Assembly (NCBI GenBank): GCA_947445225.1 | Contig: CANFCX010000006.1 | Coordinates: 1 to 49,281 of the forward strand | DNA from: Rhodospirillales bacterium | Lineage (GTDB): Bacteria; Pseudomonadota; Alphaproteobacteria; CACIAM-22H2 | Reading direction: 5' to 3' | DNA length: 49,281 bases | Shown: positions 1 through 8,732 of the stretch, one piece after another | Numbering within the stretch: the first letter of the stretch is position 1 | Layout of the letters: every line of letters starts with the position of its first letter | Made by a program: the position numbers and the translations under genes | The notes under the pieces: model-generated | What the model was told of the DNA's origin: nothing | Database searches by the model: none | What the model saw: the letters and a program-made list of their open reading frames with translations, nothing else

Positions 1-142
1 CTCGGCTACCGACCGCCGGCCCCGGAAACCGCGACACCGCCATTGCCGCCTTCCGGTTCCGCTACGCTCCACCTCCAGGCGGCAATGGCCAGGGAGGAAG
101 CAATGCACTAACATTCAACCCGGACCACCTAATGGGGGCCGA
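1..142. other. Non-coding debris, probable end of a mobile element
   Basis: No gene is recognisable here. A perfect 12-bp inverted repeat lies at 39-50 and 78-89. The stretch around 108-145 (ACATTCAACCCGGACCACC and following) resembles, from memory, the non-coding end of IS21-type elements; this was not checked. The stretch directly abuts a pirin gene that lacks its 5' part, which fits an insertion or deletion boundary. No transposase is in the window. The mobile-element reading is inference. Confidence 0.35.
39..89. repeat. 12-bp perfect inverted repeat
   Basis: GCCATTGCCGCC at 39-50 is the exact reverse complement of GGCGGCAATGGC at 78-89, with a 27-nt spacer. No T-tract follows, so it is not a classical terminator. 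It most likely belongs to the mobile-element remnant described for 1-142. Confidence 0.6.
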
Positions 143-340
143 TCAACTCTGGGGGCCGGCCAATCGGTGAGGCACCGGCTGGAGCCCGGGCGGCGTGTAT
201 ATCTCGTGGCGGCTCGCGGTCGCCTCTCCCTCAACGACGTGGCGATAAAAGCGCGCGACGGCGTCGCCGTCTGGGACATGGCGGAACTGACGATTGAGGC
301 CATCGAGGACAGCGAGCTTCTGGCGCTCGATCTGCCCTGA
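143..340 (+). pseudogene. Pirin-family protein, 3' remnant (5' part missing)
   Basis: The plus frame ending in TGA at 338-340 encodes about 65 residues that look like the C-terminal cupin of YhaK-type pirins. It has a GAGQSVRHRLEPGR-like strand, then YLVAARGRLSLND, then a closing strand ending in ELLALDLP. Pirins are about 230-290 residues, so three quarters are missing. The frame stays open to the window edge, but the upstream residues are Arg/Pro-rich and unlike pirin. There is no credible start codon. The boundary near 140 is approximate. It is probably a dead remnant cut by a mobile element or deletion. Confidence 0.5.
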
Positions 341-443
341 CACCGGCGCAAAAAAGTCTTGATTCGGGGAAAAACCGGCTAGGATGCGGTCGATTCGGGC
401 CGGCTCAGGGCTTAGGTGACGGCCCGTCGCGGAGTGGCAGTGG

Positions 444-1724
444 ATGAAAGAGCCGTCAAGTTATGTGGAGCTGCACCTTAGGAACTACGTCGATCGCCTC
501 GCCAAGAATTCTCAGAATATGTATGCCGTTCACCTGCGGCTATCCGAATCCCCCTTCTATCGACGCAATCACCACTTCCTGAAAATCGCCGTCAACACGG
601 TGGAGACCCTGGCGCGCGATTTTGGCGGCCAGGTCTTCCAACTTCAGAACAGCGACGTCATCTTCGTCTTCTCGGCTAAGGACCAACACGCCCTCAACGA
701 ACTGGCCAAGCAGATTCGGCTGGTCTTCACCGAAGACCCGCTGACCTATGAGGCGGGCACCGGGACGGACTACGAAAAGTTGGTCAAATGGTACGACCTC
801 GACGCGGATTTGGCGCAATTTCGAGTCGTCGTGAACCGGGTTGCGACGACCGCGGAAAAATCCCTCCAGACGCAGAAGCCCCATTTCGGCCATCCCGTCG
901 CCGCCGAAAAAAAATTGGCGAAGCTGTCGTCCAAGACCGTTGGCGAGGTCGAAGGTGTTCTGCAAACCGCGGATATCAGCCCCTATGTCCGGCGCCAGCC
1001 CGTCTGCGTTCTTCTCCGCGACAAACCCCCGGTCATGGTCTTCGAGGAAATCTATGTTTCGATCAAGGATCTCCGTGCCCAGCTTTTCCCCAAGGTCGAT
1101 TTGCGCAATGCGCGGTGGCTCTTTCAGCAATTGACGCTGTCGCTCGATCGGCAGGTCCTCGTCATGTTGAACCGCGAAAGCGAAAGGGCCGTGGCGAAGG
1201 TCAGCATCAACCTCAATGTTCCCACGCTTCTTGGCGACGACTTTCTCAAATTCGACAGCAATTTGAAGGCCGCCAGTCGCGGCGGCATCATTATCGAGAT
1301 CAATAAAGTCGACGTCTTCTAAGACCTCGGCGCCTTTCGCGCCGCCCGCGATTTTCTGCGCAAGCGCGGCTATCGCGTCGCGATCGATGGCGTCACGCCC
1401 GACATGTTGTCGATGATCGATCGGGAAAATTTGGAGGCCGATTTCGTCAAGGTCTTTCACCACAAGGACCAGGCGGCCGAGTGGCAGAAGCCAGGTGTGC
1501 GTGCCATGATCGAAAAAAGCGGGCAGGCGCGTATCATCATGTCGCGCTGCGATTCCCCGGACTCCGTGGAAACCGGGCAGGGCCTGGGCATCAATCTATT
1601 CCAAGGCTACTACGTGAAAAAGCTGCTGGATGCCGCTCGCCATGGCGCCGTGCCGGATTCAACCCGCGCAATCGCCGGCCGGAAGCCGGCCGCCGCCCTG
1701 CCTGGAAACGGAGAGGGCGATTGA
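444..1724 (+). pseudogene. Degenerate GGDEF/EAL-like protein split by an in-frame TAA
   Basis: The frame opens at ATG 444 with GGAG upstream, reads 292 codons to TAA at 1320-1322, then continues in the same frame to TGA at 1722-1724 (426 codons in all). The N-terminal part looks like a degenerate GGDEF fold (GGQVFQLQNSDVIFVF). From about residue 200 an EAL-like fold appears: FEEIYVSI in place of the EAL motif, then INLNVPTLL, then IIIEINKVDVF directly before the stop. After the stop comes DLGAFRAARDFLRKRGYRVAIDG. The usual DDFG catalytic signature is AIDGVTP, so phosphodiesterase activity is unlikely even for an intact protein. Either a recent nonsense mutation, a sequencing error, or a gene made as a truncated 292-residue protein. 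Confidence 0.65.
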
Positions 1725-1781
1725 TGACCGAGAGGCCGGCGATCGGTGCCGCCCTCCGCCGCCACTGATCGGGATTCGCCC

Positions 1782-2951
1782 ATGAAATTCATCCTACCGG
1801 CGGCCTTCATGGCCGGGCTGCTGGCTGGCCCGGCCTTCGGCGAAATGAAGGACGCCGTCGCGGCCTATGACCGTGGCGATTACGCGCTGGCCCTGCGCGA
1901 ATTCCTCCCGATGGCGTTGGCGGGAGTCCCGCAAGCCCGATTCGATCTCGGTCTGATGCACGCGACCGGTCGCGGTGTTCCGCGCGATATAGCCTCTGCG
2001 GCGATGTGGTATCGACTGGCCGCCGATCAAGGCTTCGCGCCCGCCCAGTATGAATTTGGACGCCTTGTTGCGCCCGCCGAGGGCGCCGCCTGGTTCCAAC
2101 GCGCCGCCGATCAAGGATATGCGCTTGCCGCCTTCCGGCTCGGCCTTGCCTATCGCGAGGGACGGGGTGTGCCGCGCAGCGATGTCGAAGCCGCCCGTTT
2201 CTACCGGAAGGCGGCCGAAGCGGGCCTCGCCGAGGCCCAGTCCAATCTCGGGCTGATGCACGAACGCGGCGACGGCGTTCCCCGTGACGAGGCCGAGGCC
2301 CTGCGCTGGTATCGTCGGGCCGCCGAACAGGGGCAGCCCGAAGCGCAGTTCAATCTTGGCGCGATGCTTGAGGAAGGCCGGGCCGTTGCGCCCGATGCCG
2401 CCGCCGCGGCCGCATGGTATCGGCGGGCGGCGGACCGGGGTGTCGTGGCGGCGATGAACAATCTTGGCGTTGTCCTCGAACGGGGCGAAGGCATTTCCGG
2501 CGATCCGGTGCAGGCCTATGCCTGGTACGAGGCCGCTTCCATGCGTGGAGGTTCGGGCGGCGCGGCCGAGCAGGCGGGGCGCAACCGCGACCAGATCGCG
2601 GCACGACTGTCCCTCGACGAGCTGACCCGTGCCCGGCGAGAGGCGCAACAGATCTTGGCGCGAGTCCCGGCGGCGCCAACGGCGGCCGCGCCGGCCGAGG
2701 GGCCAGGCGCCTCGGGGGTTCCCCCGTCCGACAAACCCTTGGTAGTCCATATCCAGGAGAGCCTGCGCACGCTGGGCTACGACCCGGGCCCGCCGCAAGC
2801 GCGCATCGGGGCAAAAGCGGCGAGCGCCATTCGTGAATTTCAGGCCGATGTCGGTGCCCCGGTGACCGGGGAGGCCTCCGAGGTGCTGGCGTTGGGCCTG
2901 CGGGCCGCAGTGGCGGCCCGGCTGACGATGCGTTCACCGGTCTTGCGATAG
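1782..2951 (+). CDS. Secreted Sel1-repeat protein with C-terminal peptidoglycan-binding-like domain
   Basis: A 389-residue protein. The start at ATG 1782 is chosen because it begins a clear Sec signal peptide (MKFILPAAFMAGLLAGPAFG); an in-frame start at 1746 would bury it. After the signal come about six Sel1-type repeats (AxxWYRxAAxxGxxxAQxxLGxMxxxGxGV), roughly residues 35-260, one shortened around residue 90. After a Pro/Ala linker, a module like the three-helix PG_binding_1 domain lies at about 325-375 (IQESLRTLGYDPG, AIREFQ). Sel1 repeats mediate protein contacts; with the binding module this suggests a periplasmic envelope-associated scaffold. The partner is unknown. A second Sel1 gene follows after 89 nt. 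Confidence 0.85.
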   Translation: MKFILPAAFMAGLLAGPAFGEMKDAVAAYDRGDYALALREFLPMALAGVPQARFDLGLMHATGRGVPRDIASAAMWYRLAADQGFAPAQYEFGRLVAPAEGAAWFQRAADQGYALAAFRLGLAYREGRGVPRSDVEAARFYRKAAEAGLAEAQSNLGLMHERGDGVPRDEAEALRWYRRAAEQGQPEAQFNLGAMLEEGRAVAPDAAAAAAWYRRAADRGVVAAMNNLGVVLERGEGISGDPVQAYAWYEAASMRGGSGGAAEQAGRNRDQIAARLSLDELTRARREAQQILARVPAAPTAAAPAEGPGASGVPPSDKPLVVHIQESLRTLGYDPGPPQARIGAKAASAIREFQADVGAPVTGEASEVLALGLRAAVAARLTMRSPVLR

Positions 2952-3040
2952 TGCGGCTTAACGAGAAGTTGTTCGGCGGCCGCTTCCGTCGCGGCCAGCG
3001 GAGACATAGAGTTATCCGCACACCTGGAGTGTGGGATGCC

Positions 3041-3958
3041 GTGAAGCGCCTGGTTCTGATCGCCCTGTTGGTTACGTCCGCGCCCGCCTTCGCCGGAGTC
3101 GACGAGGGTCTCGCGGCGATCGAGAGCGGCGATTTTGCGACGGCATTGCGGGAGCTGCGGCCCGCCGCGGAAGGCGGCGATGCTCGCGCCCAGTTTGCCA
3201 TTGGGCTCATGCATGAAAGCGGGCAGGGCGTGGCCGCCAACGCCGCCGAAGCCGCGCTCTGGTATCGGAGCGCGGCCGAGCAAGGATTTGCACGCGCCGA
3301 ACTCAGCCTCGGCAATTTGTACCGGCAGGGTCGTGGCGTCCAACAGAGCGATGTCGAAGCCGCGAAGCTCTATCGCCGCGCCGCGGAAAATGGATTGGCC
3401 GGCGCCCAGCTTAATCTCGCCAACATGTATCTCGAAGGCCGCGGCGTCCAGCAGAGCGATGTCGAGGCCGCCAAATGGACGCGGCGCGCGGCCGATCAAG
3501 GCTCGGCGGAGGCCCAGCTCAATCTCGGGAACATGTATAGGGAGGGGCGCGGGGTCCTGCAGAACGATGAGGCGGCGATCACCTGGTACAGCCACGCCGC
3601 CGAGCAGGGTCATTCGCGCGCGATGTTCAGCCTCGGCCAAATGTACGAACAGGGTCGCGGCGTGCCGCGCGATCTGTCGGAGGCCGCGCGCTGGTATGGC
3701 CGCGCCGCGGAGCAAGGGCTGCCGCTCGCGCAGTACAATCTCGGCGTGTTGCTGGAAAGGGGCGAGGGCGTCCAGCGCAACCCGGTGAAGGCGATGGCCT
3801 GGTATGTCCTGGCCCGGCTCCGGCTCCCGCCTGGGCCTGACCGCGACCGCGCCGAATCCGCCATGCTGCGCGTGGATACGCAGCTGACCAATGAGGGCCG
3901 TGCCCAGGCCCGCCGTCTCGCCGAGGACCTTCTGGATCAATTGCCCGGCGAAAAATAG
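3041..3958 (+). CDS. Secreted Sel1-repeat protein
   Basis: A 305-residue protein. GTG 3041 is preferred because it starts a signal peptide (VKRLVLIALLVTSAPAFA), with GGAG at 3026-3029. The GTG at 2951 would add a long charged N-terminus. Six to seven Sel1 repeats fill most of the mature protein. Several contain GRGVQQSDVEAAK, so neighbouring repeats are close copies. The C-terminus is a charged helix. It resembles the upstream Sel1 protein but lacks the peptidoglycan-binding module, suggesting a local duplication. Probably periplasmic; function unknown beyond a protein-interaction role. Confidence 0.85.
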   Translation: MKRLVLIALLVTSAPAFAGVDEGLAAIESGDFATALRELRPAAEGGDARAQFAIGLMHESGQGVAANAAEAALWYRSAAEQGFARAELSLGNLYRQGRGVQQSDVEAAKLYRRAAENGLAGAQLNLANMYLEGRGVQQSDVEAAKWTRRAADQGSAEAQLNLGNMYREGRGVLQNDEAAITWYSHAAEQGHSRAMFSLGQMYEQGRGVPRDLSEAARWYGRAAEQGLPLAQYNLGVLLERGEGVQRNPVKAMAWYVLARLRLPPGPDRDRAESAMLRVDTQLTNEGRAQARRLAEDLLDQLPGEK

Positions 3959-3976
3959 ACCGCGGCGCGGTTTCGC

Positions 3977-6163
3977 CTAAGGCGAGGCCGGCCCGCCCCC
4001 CGTCTGCTTACGCCGCGCGACCCCGCGGACGACATTATCGATCAACAGCCGACCGGCCGCGCCGCCCATCGTCAGGATCGATTCCGGGTGGAACTGGACG
4101 CCTTCGACCGGCAGGTCCCGGTGCCGGATCGCCATGACCAGGCCGGTTTCGTTGCGCGCCGATACTTCCAGGCTGGATGGGAAACGATCTTCGCGGGCAA
4201 CGAGTGAGTGATAGGCCCCCGCTTCATAAGGCGAGGGCAGGCCGGCGAAGATGGTCCGTCCGTCATGGCTGATCTTCCACGTCTTTCCGTGGCGCGGCTC
4301 GTCGAGGACGCGTAGGTCGCCGCCAAACGCTTGGACCATGCCCTGAAGGCCGAGACATACGCCGAATTGGCCGACGCCGCGTTCGGCCAAAGCGCGCACG
4401 AGGTCGGGCACGCCGAATTGCTCCGGCCACCCAGGTCCCGGCGAATGGACAACGAGATCCGGCGATCCGGCAAGCAATCGGTCCAATTGCGTGCCGGCGC
4501 GCAACGTACGAACCTCCGCGCCGGTCTGGCGGAAATAGTCGGCCAACGTGTGGACGAAGGAATCTTCGTTATCGACGAACACGATCTTCAGCCCGGCGCC
4601 CGGCTGCGACGGTGCGGCGCCGACCGCCGGGGCGGGCGGCGGCGATGTGAGGTCCGCGAGCGCTCGAAACAGCGCGTTCGATTTCGTTCTTGTCTCTTCT
4701 TCTTCCTCGACCCCGACGGAATCCCAGACCAACGTCGCGCCGACTCGATAGCGCGCCTTTCCGGCAGTCAGATGGAACGTGCGGATGGTGATGCCGGTGT
4801 TGAGGTTGCCGTTGAACAGAAGCGCGCCGACCGCGCCGCCATACCAACCCCGGGGGGAGGCCTCGAAGCGTTCGATGAGCTTTACGGCCATCTTCTTTGG
4901 CGCGCCGGTCAGCGTGACCGCCCACATATGCGACAGGAAGGCGTCAATGCCGGAAAAGCCCGGCCGCAACCGGCCTTCGACATGATCGATGGTGTGATAA
5001 AGCCCGGCATAGGCCTCGATCAGCCGCCGGTCGAGCAGTTTCACCGTGCCGGGGACGCAAACGCGCGACTTGTCGTTGCGATCGACGTCGGTGCACATCG
5101 TCAGCTCGACCTCGTCCTTCTCGGAATTGAGAAGCGCCAGCAAGCGCTCCGCATCCTCCATCGCGTTGCCGCCGCGGCGCACGGTGCCGGAAATTGGGCA
5201 GGATTCGATGCGGTCGCCCTCGACCCGAATGAACATCTCGGGTGATGTGCCGACCAAACGGTCCTCCCCGAGTTGCAGGAAGAACTCATACGGACTCGGG
5301 TTGACCCGCCGGATTTGATGGTAGAGCGCCGAAGCCAGCCCGGTGTATTCGGTCTCGAAGACGCGGCTCAACACGACCTCGAAGATATCGCCGGCCTTCA
5401 TGTGGGTCCGGGCCGTGTCGACCATCGCCGCATAGTCCTGCGGCGTGCGATCGGAGGTTATCGCGGCCTTTCTAATCCCGGCGTTCGCGACGGGTTGGGG
5501 TAGGGGCGCGAAGCTCGTCGCGTCCGCCCCGGCCATGCTGGTCCCGTCCCGGGAAAGCACATAATCGAAGCGGTAGGCCGCTTCCTTGCGGCGATCCACG
5601 CAGGTCAGGCAATCGGGAAAATAGAGATGGAGGTCGCGGTGTTCCGGGTCGCGCTGATGGCTTAAGACAATTCTCTCGAACTGAAAAATCAGGTCGTAGC
5701 CGAACGCTCCATAGAGTCCGAAAAAGGCATCGTCAATCCCGCGAAACTCTCCGATCAGGCGGCGCAGCGGCGAAAACAGCGAGGGCTGAAGGCTGCGGTC
5801 TTCCTCGGCGAAAAAGCCGTCGGACGGCCTGATGTCCAGACCAAGGCGCCGCGGAGTATCCTCGGCGATATCGGTCTCGGGGCCGATGAGAATGGGCTTC
5901 AGGATCGCCAGAAGCCTCGTGCCGCGTTCGTTGAGCGCGGATAGGGACAGGCGTTGGCCCCGCGCCTTGATTTCGATCGGCGGACCGGCGAACCCGATGT
6001 CCCAGCGTGAATAGCGGCCGGGATATTCGACGCCGGAGGACAACAGCACCCCGCGTTCGCTGTCCAGGCGTTCGGCGAGGCCGGCGATACCTTGTTTGAA
6101 ATCCAGGGTCGTGGTCGTGCGTTCGACAAGGACTCCGGAAGGCGTGGTAAAGCGATCTGTCAT
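3977..6163 (-). CDS. trpE(G): Fused anthranilate synthase, components I and II, TrpE(G)
   Basis: A 728-residue single-chain enzyme making anthranilate from chorismate and glutamine, the first step of Trp synthesis. The TrpE part (about 1-510) has GTSPEMFIRV, CPISGTVRRGG, DVDRNDKSRVC and TLTGAPKKMAV. The TrpG glutamine amidotransferase part (about 530-720) has VDNEDSFVHTLADYF, HSPGPG, the nucleophile Cys in FGVCLGLQGM, and the His-Glu pair in GVQFHPES. ATG 6163 is chosen over an in-frame start at 6235 because MTDRFTTPSG fits the family N-terminus. This fused form is known in Azospirillum and rhizobia. A Trp-rich leader peptide lies 105 nt upstream, so attenuation control is likely. Confidence 0.96.
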   Translation of the reverse strand: MTDRFTTPSGVLVERTTTTLDFKQGIAGLAERLDSERGVLLSSGVEYPGRYSRWDIGFAGPPIEIKARGQRLSLSALNERGTRLLAILKPILIGPETDIAEDTPRRLGLDIRPSDGFFAEEDRSLQPSLFSPLRRLIGEFRGIDDAFFGLYGAFGYDLIFQFERIVLSHQRDPEHRDLHLYFPDCLTCVDRRKEAAYRFDYVLSRDGTSMAGADATSFAPLPQPVANAGIRKAAITSDRTPQDYAAMVDTARTHMKAGDIFEVVLSRVFETEYTGLASALYHQIRRVNPSPYEFFLQLGEDRLVGTSPEMFIRVEGDRIESCPISGTVRRGGNAMEDAERLLALLNSEKDEVELTMCTDVDRNDKSRVCVPGTVKLLDRRLIEAYAGLYHTIDHVEGRLRPGFSGIDAFLSHMWAVTLTGAPKKMAVKLIERFEASPRGWYGGAVGALLFNGNLNTGITIRTFHLTAGKARYRVGATLVWDSVGVEEEEETRTKSNALFRALADLTSPPPAPAVGAAPSQPGAGLKIVFVDNEDSFVHTLADYFRQTGAEVRTLRAGTQLDRLLAGSPDLVVHSPGPGWPEQFGVPDLVRALAERGVGQFGVCLGLQGMVQAFGGDLRVLDEPRHGKTWKISHDGRTIFAGLPSPYEAGAYHSLVAREDRFPSSLEVSARNETGLVMAIRHRDLPVEGVQFHPESILTMGGAAGRLLIDNVVRGVARRKQTGGGPASP

Positions 6164-6187
6164 GTCTTGCGCCCGCTGGCTTGCGAT

Positions 6188-6231
6188 CCTGCGACGGCAG
6201 GCCGCCGGCCTAAGCCGAGTACCCTGCGTCG
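6188..6231 (-). promoter_or_regulatory. Candidate trp attenuator stem-loops
   Basis: Between TrpL and trpE(G) two structures compete on the minus-strand RNA. CGACGCAGG (6223-6231) can pair with CCTGCCGTCG (6192-6201) with one bulged base. Alternatively CCTGC (6197-6201) can fold locally with GCAGG (6188-6192) around a 4-nt loop. This is the mutually exclusive geometry expected of an attenuator. There is no clear U-tract after the small hairpin, so termination here is unproven; it could act on trpE(G) translation instead. Confidence 0.4.
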
Positions 6232-6268
6232 TCAAGCGGTTGAAATGAAAGGCGGCGTGGAGCTTTGG

Positions 6269-6337
6269 CTAGCAGCTTCGCCAGAGCCAGACCTGCCAGA
6301 TGCGCGGATTCGTCAGACGGGATTTTTTCGCCGGCAT
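6269..6337 (-). CDS. trpL: Trp operon leader peptide
   Basis: A 22-codon reading frame starts at ATG 6337 and ends in TAG at 6269-6271, 105 nt upstream of trpE(G). Its C-terminal part reads RIWQVWLWRSC: three Trp codons within six. Trp is rare, so this clustering just before a trp biosynthesis gene is the hallmark of a ribosome-stalling leader peptide, as known upstream of trpE(G) in Sinorhizobium. No strong ribosome-binding site is visible. The downstream stem-loops fit attenuation. Confidence 0.8.
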   Translation of the reverse strand: MPAKKSRLTNPRIWQVWLWRSC

Positions 6338-6413
6338 GATGGCGGCACGATAACATTGGAGCCGGAGACGGTCCATCCTCCGGGCGCCGGAACCGGAACC
6401 GCGCGATCGCCGC

Positions 6414-7523
6414 TTACGTTTGGTAGGTGGGCAGCTTGAACAGCCGCGCGGCGTTGCCATAGGCGATCTTGGTCGCCAGCTCCGGCGGAAGTTGCGCGAT
6501 CAACGCCCGCGCCTCGGTCGATTTCGGCAGCTTGCGAAGACGGAACGCGGCGGCCATGTGTTGATGGCCGGAGCCGATCATGAAGCGGTCGCTGAAATCG
6601 CCAAACAATTTTAGCCAGTCCGGCTTGAGGCGGCTGTTGTTGTCGAGCGGACGCGTGGCGGCGACGCTCAACCGGTCGATGCGGATGCTCATATACAGGT
6701 TCGGGTTGGCGGCCAAAAGCTCCCGCAGAAGCTCCGGCGTGCGCTGGCCGGTATTGTCCCAGCCCGTGTTCGCCCAGATGATGTTGGCCTTGCGGTTGGC
6801 GCCGAGCAGCTTCTTGAATTCCTCGATATTGGCCGGCAGGCTTTCCGGATTGTTCGGCGTGCGCGCCGCCCAGACCTTGGCGAGGGTGTATTCCTTCACC
6901 ACCGCTTCCATATGGACCATCATAGGCACGCCGCTGGCCGCCGCGATGTCCGCCAATTGGGTCACCAAGGGATGGTCCGGGGGCGTCGAGACATAGGGCT
7001 GGTCCTTGTTGAAGGACAATTGTTCGAGCCCGATCTCGCCGAAACCCATGCTTCCGGCCGCCAAGATGGCCTTGGCCTTGGCCTCGAAATCGGTCTTCAA
7101 GGCCGGTGACACGGCGTTGGTGCGAATGGCCTGCTGGATGATGAGATTGAGTTGGCCGCCGCCGCCGAGAAAGCTGAACCGGTCGGCCTTGGCCTTCAGG
7201 ATGTCGGCGAAGAAATCATAATCGTGCAGCGAAAGGTGGTTGATGGCGAAGGGCGGCGGCATGACGATGGCACGCTTGAAATTGAGAGCGTCCATCGTTT
7301 CCAGCGCTTCATCGACCGCGCTCTCATAGTGGTTGCCGGGTATGCCCGGGGCGCGGCCGACCAGATAGACCTGCGTATCGATGACCGGGATGCCGATGTC
7401 GATATCCTGCGCGGCTGCCTCGCCCGACCGGCCCAGTGTGCGCAACGCGACCGCGCCAAGGGCCGCCCGCGAAAACACGCCAAGAGCCTTCCGGCGATCA
7501 ACAGGGCGATGGTTGTCGGTCAT
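6414..7523 (-). CDS. Tat-exported amidohydrolase-like protein (amidohydrolase-2/TIM barrel)
   Basis: A 369-residue protein. ATG 7523 is preferred (AAGGAA 7 nt upstream); an in-frame start at 7544 lacks that site. The N-terminus has a twin-arginine signal (DRRKALGVFSRAALG, then an Ala-rich h-region ending AAAQ), so export of a folded protein is likely. The mature part resembles metal-dependent amidohydrolases: IPVIDTQVYLVG at the first strand, GFGEIGLE, MMVHMEA, NIIWANTGWDN and MIGSGHQH. The first-strand HxH metal motif is replaced by DTQVY, so the metal centre, if any, is atypical. Substrate unknown. It is 76 nt upstream of trpL on the same strand. Confidence 0.75.
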   Translation of the reverse strand: MTDNHRPVDRRKALGVFSRAALGAVALRTLGRSGEAAAQDIDIGIPVIDTQVYLVGRAPGIPGNHYESAVDEALETMDALNFKRAIVMPPPFAINHLSLHDYDFFADILKAKADRFSFLGGGGQLNLIIQQAIRTNAVSPALKTDFEAKAKAILAAGSMGFGEIGLEQLSFNKDQPYVSTPPDHPLVTQLADIAAASGVPMMVHMEAVVKEYTLAKVWAARTPNNPESLPANIEEFKKLLGANRKANIIWANTGWDNTGQRTPELLRELLAANPNLYMSIRIDRLSVAATRPLDNNSRLKPDWLKLFGDFSDRFMIGSGHQHMAAAFRLRKLPKSTEARALIAQLPPELATKIAYGNAARLFKLPTYQT

Positions 7524-7757
7524 GCCTCGATTCCTTTCGCTCAAGCCCGTCGGTGACGAGTAGGGCCCGCTTTGTCGTCGTCGGCGCGGCTCGAAACTCT
7601 CAAATAAGCCTCTGATCTAGAGCAGATTGAACCCGCCATCAACCGTCAAACTTGTTACCGCTTTCTTGAGCCGTGGTGAATTTTTCCGGACAAGGCGCTA
7701 TACGGTGGCCAATTCCGTTTGGCAGTCGAGTTTGTCCCCAATGACCTCCCTCGCTCA

Positions 7758-8732
7758 ATGACCGTTCTCCTGACCGGCGCCGCCGGGTTTATCGGCTACC
7801 ATGTCGCACAGGCGCTGCTGGCGCGCGGAAACGCGGTCATCGGCATCGACGACCTCAACGCCTATTACGATCCGGGGCTGAAACAGGCTCGGCTCGACCG
7901 CCTCACGCGGCAAAAGGGATTTTCCTTCAGCAAGATCGATATCGCCGACCGCGATGCCGTAAACGCGCTGGTCGCGCGCCATCCCGAAATCGAAGGGGCG
8001 GTTCACCTCGCCGCCCAGGCCGGCGTTCGTTATTCGCTTGAACATCCGGAAGCCTATGTGCGGGCGAATCTGGATGGTCACTTTGCCGTGATCGATGCCT
8101 GCAGGCGCCTGCCCAGGCTCCGCCACCTGGTTTATGCCTCGTCGTCATCGGTCTATGGCGGCAACACCAAATTGCCCTTCGCCGTCGAAGACCGGGTCGA
8201 CCGGCCGATTTCCCTGTACGCCGCAACCAAGGCGGCGGACGAGCTAATCAGCCGCTGTTACAGCCACCTATACGGGATGAAGATGACCGGGCTACGGTTC
8301 TTCACGGTATATGGACCATGGGGCCGGCCCGACATGTCCGCCTATATCTTCACCAAGGCGATCCTCGCGGGCGAGCCGATCACGGTGTTCAACAACGGCG
8401 ACATGAGACGCGACTTCACCTATGTCGACGATATCGTTGCCGGTGTCCTGGCCTGCCTCGATCGCCCGCCGCCCGGGGGTGAGGACTCCCACCGGCTGTA
8501 CAACCTCGGCAACCATCGCGCCGAGCCGCTGATGCGGTTCATCGGCGAGATCGAACGCGCCACCGGCCGCAAGGCGCAAATGCACTTCGCCCCGCTACAG
8601 CCGGGGGACGTGAAGGAGACCTTCGCCGATATCGATTCCTCGCGGCGCGATCTTGGTTTCGAACCGAAGACCGGCATCGACGAAGGCGTGCCGCGGTTCG
8701 TCGCCTGGTACCGCGATTATCATCGGGTCTAG
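7758..8732 (+). CDS. NAD-dependent sugar epimerase, probably UDP-glucuronate 4-epimerase
   Basis: A 324-residue extended short-chain dehydrogenase. The Rossmann motif is GAAGFIGYHVA at residues 7-17. SSSSVYGGN and YAATKAADEL provide the Ser/Thr-Tyr-Lys catalytic set. The DDLNAYYDPGLKQARL stretch and MRRDFTYVDDIV are typical of UDP-glucuronate 4-epimerases (LpsL/Cap1J type). ATG 7758 is chosen because it begins the first beta strand directly; an upstream in-frame start at 7719 adds an unrelated segment. It would supply UDP-galacturonate for surface polysaccharide. The stop overlaps the convergent ABC1 gene by 4 nt. Confidence 0.88.
   Translation: MTVLLTGAAGFIGYHVAQALLARGNAVIGIDDLNAYYDPGLKQARLDRLTRQKGFSFSKIDIADRDAVNALVARHPEIEGAVHLAAQAGVRYSLEHPEAYVRANLDGHFAVIDACRRLPRLRHLVYASSSSVYGGNTKLPFAVEDRVDRPISLYAATKAADELISRCYSHLYGMKMTGLRFFTVYGPWGRPDMSAYIFTKAILAGEPITVFNNGDMRRDFTYVDDIVAGVLACLDRPPPGGEDSHRLYNLGNHRAEPLMRFIGEIERATGRKAQMHFAPLQPGDVKETFADIDSSRRDLGFEPKTGIDEGVPRFVAWYRDYHRV

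Noticed and set aside
540-1463. 307-codon minus-strand frame
   Set aside because: It is the complement of the EAL-like gene and has no start signal or known domain.
8729-8732. Four-nt convergent overlap of the epimerase and ABC1 genes
   Set aside because: Short tail-to-tail overlaps are common in compact genomes, so this is not notable.
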